NCBI RefSeq assembly: GCF_052324685.1
Contig: NC_135214.1
Location: forward strand, 25,847,124 to 25,911,123
Source: Brachyhypopomus gauderio
Taxonomy: Eukaryota; Chordata; Actinopteri; Gymnotiformes; Hypopomidae
Length of the DNA stretch: 64,000 nucleotides
Direction of reading: 5' to 3'
Shown here: piece after piece, positions 28,400 to 64,000 of the stretch
How the letters are laid out: each line of letters starts with the position of its first letter
How positions within the stretch are numbered: position 1 is the first letter of the stretch
The notes under the pieces: model-generated
The model's input: the letters and a program-made list of their open reading frames with translations, nothing else
Databases searched by the model: none
What the model was told of the DNA's origin: nothing
Position numbers and translations under genes: made by a program

Positions 28400-29945
28400 A
28401 AGTCCAGGGTGAGGTGTCTGTAGCAGGGTGGAGTACAGGTACAGGGTGCAGTACAGACACATTGTGAGGTGTCTGTAGTAGGGTGGAGTACAGGTACAGG
28501 GTGGAGTACAGACGCATTGTGAGGTGTCTGTAGCAGGGTGGAGTACAGGTACAGGGTGGAGTACAGACGCATTGTGAGGTGTCTGTAGCAGGGTGGAGTA
28601 CAGACGCAGGGTGGAGTACAGACGCAGGGTGGAGTACAGACGCAGGGTGAGGTGTCTGTAGCAGGGTGGAGTACAGACGCAGGGTGGAGTACAGACGCAG
28701 GGTGAGGTGTCTGTAGCAGGGTGGAGTACAGACAGGGTGGAGTACAGACACATTGTGAGGTGTCTGTAGCAGGGTGGAGTACAGGTACAGGGTGGAGTAC
28801 AGACGCAGGGTGAGGTGTCTGTAGCAGGGTGGAGTACAGACACAGGGTGAGGTGTCTGTAGCAGGGTGGAGTACAGACGCAGGGTGAGGTGTCTGTAACA
28901 GCGTAGAGTACAGACGCAGGGTGAGGTGTCTGTAGCAGGGTGGAGTACAGACAGAGTGGAGTACAGACACAGGGTGAGGTGTCTGTAGCAGGGTGGAGTA
29001 CAGACAGGGTGTAGTATAGACGCAGGGTGAGGTGTCTGTGGCAGGGTGGAGTACAGATGCAGGGTGGAGTACAGACGCAGGGTGAGGTGTCTGTAGTAGG
29101 GTGGAGTACAGATGCAGGGTGGAGTACAGACGCAGGGTGAGGTGTCTGTAGCAGGGTGGAGTACAGACGCAGGGTGAGGTGTCTGTAGTAGGGTGGAGTA
29201 CAGATGCAGGGTGGAGTACAGACACAGGGTGAGGTGTCTGTAGCAGGGTGGAGTACAGACAGGGTGTAGTATAGACGCAGGGTGAGGTGTCTGTGGCAGG
29301 GTGGAGTACAGATGCAGGGTGGAGTACAGACGCAGGGTGAGGTGTCTGTAGTAGGGTGGAGTACAGATGCAGGGTGGAGTACAGACGCAGGGTGAGGTGT
29401 CTGTAGCAGGGTGGAGTACAGACGCAGGGTGAGGTGTCTGTAGTAGGGTGGAGTACAGATGCAGGGTGGAGTACAGACACAGGGTGAGGTGTCTGTAGCA
29501 GGGTGGAGTACAGACAGGGTGTAGTATAGACGCAGGGTGAGGTGTCTGTAGCAGGGTGGAGTACAGATGCAGGGTGGAGTACAGACGCAGGGTGAGGTGT
29601 CTGTAGTAGGGTGGAGTACAGATGCAGGGTGGAGTACAGACGCAGGGTGAGGTGTCTGTAGCAGGGTGGAGTACAGACGCAGGGTGAGGTGTCTGTAGTA
29701 GGGTGGAGTACAGATGCAGGGTGGAGTACAGACACAGGGTGAGGTGTCTGTAGCAGGGTGGAGTACAGACGCAGGAGGTGGTGTCTGTAGCAGGGTGGAG
29801 TACAGACGCAGGGTGAGGTGTCTGTAGCAGGGTGGAGTACAGACGCAGGGTGAGGTGTCTGTAGCAGGGTGGAGTACAGACGCAGGGTGGAGTACAGACG
29901 CAGGGTGTGGTGTCTGTAGCAGGGTGGAGTACAGACGCAGGGTGT
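28400..29945. repeat. 1.5-kb minisatellite with 255-bp higher-order unit
   Basis: Basic units of about 37 bp (GAGGTGTCTGTAGCAGGG core) alternate with 18-bp units (GGAGTACAGACGCAGGGT). The variant GACAGGGTGTAGTATAGACG recurs at 29001, 29256 and 29511, giving a 255-bp higher-order period. On the minus strand all three frames stay open for about 500 codons, which is a by-product of a stop-free unit. It lies 3' of tmem233 exon 2. Confidence 0.93.
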
Positions 29946-30127
29946 CCTGCTTCATGCTTTAAGTGCCCCAGTACACATGAAGGCAAATGTTGATGTGGCA
30001 CCTTCCTCTCATGATCACATGGGATGCTGAGAATGTTTAACACCAGCATCAAATCAGCACAGAACTACCTACACAACAACCAGTATTGCACACTATAGCA
30101 TGTGTGATCACACTATGTACTGCATTA

Positions 30128-35290
<5,163 letters not shown>

Positions 35291-35294
35291 CTGT

Positions 35295-36115
35295 CTGGTA
35301 CCACCATCACTGTCCGGTACCACCATCACTGTCCGGTACCACCACCACTTTCTGGTACCACCACCACTGTCTGGTACCACCATCACTGTCTGGTACCACC
35401 ACCACTTTCTGGTACCACCATCACTGTCTGGTACCACCATCACTGTCTGGTACCACCACCACTTTCTGGTACCACCATCACTGTCTGCTACCACCATCAC
35501 TGTCTGCTACCACCACCAATTTCTGGTACCACCACCACTTTCTGGTACCACCATCACTGTCTGGTACCACCACCACTTTCTGGTACCACCATCACTGTCT
35601 GGTACCACCATCACTGTCCGGTACCACCACCACTTTCTGGTACCACCATCACTGTCTGGTACCACCACCACTTTCTGGTACCACCATCACTGTCTGGTAC
35701 CACCATCACTGTCCGGTACCACCACCACTTTCTGGTACCACCATCACTGTCTGGTACCACCATCACTGTCTGCTACCACCATCACTGTCTGCTACCACCA
35801 CCAATTTCTGGTACCACCACCACTTTCTGGTACCACCATCACTGTCTGGTACCACCACCACTTTCTGGTACCACCATCACTGTCTGGTACCACCATCACT
35901 GTCCGGTACCACCACCACTTTCTGGTACCACCATCACTGTCTGGTACCACCACCACTTTCTGGTACCACCATCACTGTCTGGTACCACCATCACTGTCCG
36001 GTACCACCACCACTTTCTGGTACCACCATCACTGTCTGGTACCACCATCACTGTCTGCTACCACCATCACTGTCTGGTACCACCATCACTGTCCGGTACC
36101 ACCATCACTGTCTGG
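35295..36115. repeat. 19-bp minisatellite grown inside a LINE reverse-transcriptase fragment
   Basis: About 43 copies of a 19-bp unit (GGTACCACCATCACTGTCT). Since 57 bp is three units and 19 codons, the array is open in frame. A variant block (CTGCTACCACCATCACTGTC) recurs at 35485 and 35770, a 285-bp higher-order period of 15 units. The last unit encodes ITVWY and continues directly into LINE-like coding sequence. Confidence 0.9.
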
Positions 36116-36262
36116 TACAGCAGCCGCACCACCAGTGACCGCCTGGCCCTCCAGAAAGTGGTTAAGACTGTAGAGGCCATAATCAGTAATAGGCTGCCAG
36201 CCTTACAGGACACTTATCAGTCCCATTGCCTGAGAAAAATCAAAGATCCAGTTAGACAGTAG
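36100..36262 (+). pseudogene. LINE reverse-transcriptase C-terminal fragment
   Basis: The frame reads ITVWYSSRTTSDRLALQKVV and then KTVEAIISNRLPALQDTYQS and HCLRKI. This matches the end of fish LINE open reading frames (ITVWYG..., ALQRVVKTAE, LPSLQDIY, RC.RKA). Near 36770 a tail ending AATAAACTTGACTTGA looks like a LINE 3' end. Between them (about 36330-36582) is a Tc1-like remnant ending AATACTTTTGGCAATATAGT. Confidence 0.65.
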
Positions 36263-37173
36263 CCATCCTGCATACCTAATCTGCAGTTTCCTAATTTGCA
36301 GTACCCTGATTTCTTTTGATTCTTTTGATCCCAGATTGACTGACTGACATATATATCATTCAACATCAGTATGTGACCTCACAAATGTGCTTCTGGAAGA
36401 ATGGGCAAAAATCCCCATAAACACAATCCTAAACCTTGTGGACAGCCTTCCCAGAAGAGATGAAGCTGTTCTAGATGCAAAAGGTGGACCAATGTCATAT
36501 TGAACCCTATGGATTAGGAATGGGATGACGAGCTCATATATGAGTCAAGGAAGGTGAGCAAATACTTTTGGCAATATAGTGTATATATAATGTGTGTGCG
36601 TGTGTGTGTGTGTTTATATGTTTAGCTTCATATTCGTTTTTGCTAATTGGATATTTACGTATATTTATTTGATTTTATATGCCCAATTTGTTTTTGTTCA
36701 TTAATGCTTCCTGCTGTAGTATAACCACCCTTGCCTCATTCTATAAGCATTTCAGTGCATGAATGTCCTGTACGTTGATTCAGATTACCAATAAACTTGA
36801 CTTGAGTATGTGACAAATATTTTAATGATCTTCATACTCGTTACGATGGACGAGTACACATGGACCACTGGACCATGTGGAATGAGAGGTGCATTGATTG
36901 TGGCTAAAAGAGGTTTGTGTAAAAATAGGCTATAAAACACTGATAATATCAGAATCCTAACATGACCGCTTTGCTGAGTAGGTTTACTCTAAACTGAAGC
37001 AAAACTTTATATTCAACTCCATAACGCATTTCATTATACATAGTGTCTTCTGCATTCAGGTGTGAACACAATGCATATGACCTCTCATGAGTTTGGCGGA
37101 TGCGGTGATTCGATACGGGGAAAAAGGTTCAGCTGTTGCATTTGCAGAAATACGCGGTGTCTGTAAGAACGAC

Positions 37174-39240
<2,067 letters not shown>

Positions 39241-39796
39241 TTCTTTATTATATAACTATATACTATATACATTATATTATCTAACTATATGTTTATATTT
39301 AATCTCTTTACATATAAATATGTATACATATATAAATATAACGTATAGAGCAATTATCATTGTTAAATATTTTTATTACTAAATTATATTATCAAACTAT
39401 ATGTCTTTCAGTGTTTGCATCTAATGAAGCATCTAAAATGTAAAACCACTGAAAGATAATTGGCACTTTAATATTTTATTTTTGATATTTTAGTGTTAAA
39501 TGTATTGGATGATTTGGTGTTTTCTGTAGTGTTGTGTATCTGTGGTCAGACTGCCACCGTGCTCAAGATACTGACCCTTCTGTCTGTTACAGTTATTCAT
39601 TGTGTTACACATTTTGCAAATGGTCATGGACAATTGTCTGTTGTTTTTTTTTTGTATTATCAATTGCTTATGTCATGTTTATCAAAATGTGTTCTTCGGA
39701 TTGTCTGTTGAATTGTCTTACCCTCCAAAACATTTAGTTTTTAGGTCGCCTAGGTCATTACGTGCAAAAGTGCTGAACATGTCATAATCTCTAAAC

Positions 39797-40070
39797 CAGG
39801 GGTGCCCACAAGTTTTCAGCTTGCGAGCTACTTATAAGATGACCAAGTCAGAAAGATCTACCTTTTCAAGATCGCTTGGAGTGAGATTTGAACCTGGAGG
39901 GGGTGGCGAGTGTTGGTTGCGTATGTCATGTATGTCAATGAATATGCAACCGTCAGTGCAGATAGACGATAGCCTGTCATTCATTCATCCACTACTTTTT
40001 AATGTCATGTGATCTACCCACATTCCTTCGCGATTGACCGACACTTCCTTCGATGTAATGGGCACCCCTG
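39797..40070. mobile_element. hAT-type MITE, 274 bp
   Basis: It has ends CAGGGGTGCCCA and TGGGCACCCCTG and a nearly matching 8-bp duplication (CTCTAAAC and CTCTAAGG). It is noncoding. Confidence 0.75.
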
Positions 40071-40299
40071 CTCTAAGGCATCTTTTTACATTTATTTATT
40101 GATTTTTTGGTTACATTTTGGTAATCTATCCTAATTTGACTGAATTGTTTGCAGGTGAATATTCAGTTACAGTAAGAAAGGCAATTGTTGAAGGCTTAGA
40201 TCAACCAATGGTCTTGACCACAGGTCAGAGGTGCATCCCATGAACCTTTACTGTAATTGGCAAACATTTACAATCACTAAACACTGCAGTATCACAAAG

Positions 40300-40503
40300 T
40301 CCCATAATGGAAACACAAGGCCATGTACAGGATGAACAGCTAAGAAGAGGCGTAAGACTGTGTGTCGTAAGGCTGAGGGGACAAAACAGTGAAATAAGGG
40401 TAATAATTGTGGTCCATGTTTTACATGTAAATCTCACAATGGCTGAGGGTGCAGCCGAATATTGGAAGAACAACTGTGTTTTCAATCGTTCAAACATTTC
40501 ATA
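40300..40503 (+). pseudogene. Possible transposase N-terminal remnant
   Basis: The frame reads RGVRLCVVRLRGQNSEIRVI, then a VHVLHVNLTMAEGA stretch. This resembles the arginine-rich start and DHV...GLTM.EA helix-turn-helix of a fish DNA transposase. It is heavily decayed and the call is tentative. The rest of 40504-42638 shows no exon and probably includes the long msi1 3' UTR, a CA tract at 41563-41657, and a roughly 70-bp direct duplication (41847 and 41918). Confidence 0.35.
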
Positions 40504-41562
40504 GAGAAAACGTATATAAATCCAGAAATGTGTGCTCTGCTGTAATGCTGCATATATATACCACAGAATTCTGATATATTTTGATATACCACAGAATGTG
40601 CAGCATTCTTGAAATCAAAAGCTTAGCTAGTTTCTATCAGTCTGCACTGACTGTGACTTATAGTTGCACTGACAACATGACTTTTATTTTGTATTTTACT
40701 TTGTATTTTGACTACTTTGTTCATAGGCAATGGCAAACTAGATATTCTGATGGCACTGACAAATTGACTGACATAAACATTTGCTTTTGAGGCAAAAATA
40801 AAGAATTTTGAGTGAAGTATGTGCTTTTGCAGGTATTTCATTGAGTTTTGCTGTTTGCACTAACTGCTTTGAGAAATGCACTTGTGATGCCAATGTAAAC
40901 CATGATGTGAGAAATATACCAAATCAACTGATAAAACTGTAACATGACCTTTTAATTAAAGGACTGGCCAACATAAACATGAAAAGGAAATATCAGTCAG
41001 CATATTTAAACTCAAGCAAGGCAGAAGCAATCCAGATGTAAAAAGCACAGAAAAGATGTTTGTTTTCAGATAATCCAGACTAGTTTAGATTAGTTACACA
41101 AAGTGGACAAATGCACTGTAAATGCACAAGAGCTGTAATGTTTGGAAATAATTTATTAGGAATTTTTGAAATGTTCATTTCTTACAAACAGTGAAACTTG
41201 ACATGATACATTATCTAGAGATGTTGAAGTACCTGATCTAAATCAGTCATTTAAAAAATCTCCCCAAACCTGATTTTATTGTTGCAGTGTTTCATTTTGT
41301 CCAGTAGGGGCAGGCTTTTTGAACAATAGTTCAACAGAGCAACCTCAGGATCGGCCCATGATGGACACAAAGGTGATGGTTTAGTGTGCCTGGCATAAAC
41401 AGTGAATGTGACAGTGATGTTTACAGCATAATGGATGTTAGGAACAATATTAAATTCACATTTTAAATCCTCTTATACAAGGGAATACATTAGACCATGA
41501 CAGCACTAATCACACACAGGTGCACACACACAACACACACACACACACATAGACACACAGAC

Positions 41563-41658
<96 letters not shown>

Positions 41659-42638
41659 CCAGCATTATTAGTAGCTTGTCATTCACATAGTTCACTTTCC
41701 TCAGCAACATACAAAACAAAAACATTTCAAGTTAAAAAAAGGTCAAAATATTACATTTAGAGAAACAAAGACTGTCTTGTGTTTTAAGTGTACATGTGCG
41801 TGTTAAGACTCACACAGAAATCACACCTCACAGATGTTTACAAAATGAATGACTGGATCTCCTAGTGATCTCAATATGATCCAAAAGAGAGCATGTAAAA
41901 TCCTTTACAAAATTAATGAATGGATCTAGTGATCTCAATACGATCAAAAAGAGAGCATTTAAAATCCTTTACAAGACAAAAGGGTCAAATCTAACTCTGA
42001 ATGACAATTATGTGCTTGGTTAATATCATCGCTGTGATCATGAGCAATATCATAAATCCAGTTCCAAAACTACCAAATATACATTTTGACATTCCTTCCA
42101 ATATTTTCCTTCGTAGAAAAATGTTTCATCTGAAATTCATCACATACTTTCAAATGTACCACAAACTGCACCCAGGACACATCTTTGCTCCCATTAAATT
42201 GTTAAACATCTAAAACCCTACAATTGTAAACCTACAGTGCCTCAAAACACATGAATAGTTTCATAAAAAATTGAACAGCATGTCCAATTAACAGAAAATC
42301 AGGAAGAATGAAAGTATAAGAGAAACATACAGACAGGTTAAAAAAAGAAAGAAACTGCTTCCAGAGAATAATCTGAATATGTACACATCCTTCCATTAAG
42401 AGTGGAGCAGACAGAGGGTTAGTACAGGTGATGTAACAGCAATGCAGGAAGCACTAGTGTTGATTCCACTGGGAGGTGTGGGACAGGCGTAGGCCTGATC
42501 GCTTCATGTTCGTCCTGCCACCTTTAGGACACAAACACAGCCGACTGTCATCACTGCCAGTTACTGGAGAGGAGCAGAATGTGTGTGACAGTCACACAGC
42601 CCTGATATGTTGAAGCAATCATGTCATCACTCACCTTC

Positions 42639-63637
<20,999 letters not shown>

Positions 63638-64000
63638 TCCGCGGCCGTGTGTCCCGTCCGAGTCGTGTGAGAGAGTAGAGGCAAAAAAAGTGAGGAGAGG
63701 GGCACGGGCACGGGCTGGGTTAGGAGGGGAGGAGAGGGGGGGAGGAGGAGGTGGGGAGGTGGGGAGCGCGGGTGGATGTACGCCGGAAGACTCCTCCTCT
63801 TGGTCCAGTCTGGCTGACCGAGGGTTACCTAGCCAGTCACGGACCGGTAGCGGCGGCAATGACAAACGGCCGCAAATCAATGTGTGTGAAATTCAGGCAG
63901 GAACTTGAGGGTTTGGGCTGAACGTAGTTTGATTCCAGGGATAAACCGAGAATTTAACCTAACATGTCTGGACTTATTTGGGTGGCTCGCTGTTTCTGTG
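63638..64000 (-). promoter_or_regulatory. msi1 5' UTR and probable promoter
   Basis: This region directly upstream of the msi1 start codon is GC-rich with many CpGs (63590-63860) and a purine-rich GGAGGGGAGGAG stretch at 63722-63765. No TATA box is obvious. It is inferred from position and composition only. Confidence 0.45.

Overview
The window looks like nuclear DNA of a teleost fish. It has vertebrate genes with many small phased exons, Tc1-like and hAT-like transposons of fish type, a tRNA-derived SINE, very long CA tracts and many minisatellites. I cannot place the species.

Layout: (1) 719-1811 (-), a three-exon gene I do not recognise, whose product has features of a TGF-beta propeptide but no ligand domain. 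(2) 2820-7619 (-), hps4, 12 coding exons, with a minisatellite inside its largest exon. (3) 8451-13086 (-), cox6a1, with a nested pile of mobile DNA in intron 1. (4) 16155-21144 (+), a type II C-type lectin with a QPD motif; intron 1 holds a Tc1 element broken by a hAT-type element that carries a SINE broken by a further hAT-type element. (5) 21580-26671 (-), prkab1 (AMPK beta-1), with a BED-finger hAT relic pierced by a second Tc1 element in intron 1. (6) 30167-33753 (-), tmem233. (7) 37174-39240 (+), a one-V-domain immunoglobulin receptor with a J-like motif and two ITIMs. (8) 42639-63637 (-), msi1 (Musashi-1), 14 coding exons.

The exon models were built by hand from splice sites, reading phase and recalled protein families. 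Every model except tmem233 closes in frame from ATG to stop; the last short exon of tmem233 was not found. cox6a1, prkab1, tmem233 and msi1 all lie on human 12q24, so this is a conserved block. hps4 (human 22q12) and the two immune-type receptors are additions to it.

The genes do not form one pathway. They cover lysosome-related organelle biogenesis (hps4), respiration (cox6a1), energy sensing (prkab1), a small dispanin-type membrane protein (tmem233), RNA-binding translational control (msi1) and probable surface recognition (lectin and Ig receptor). The rest of the window is mostly transposon debris and tandem arrays. Arrays of 16-43 bp units fill a large part of the msi1 introns. They create long artefactual open frames that should not be annotated as genes.
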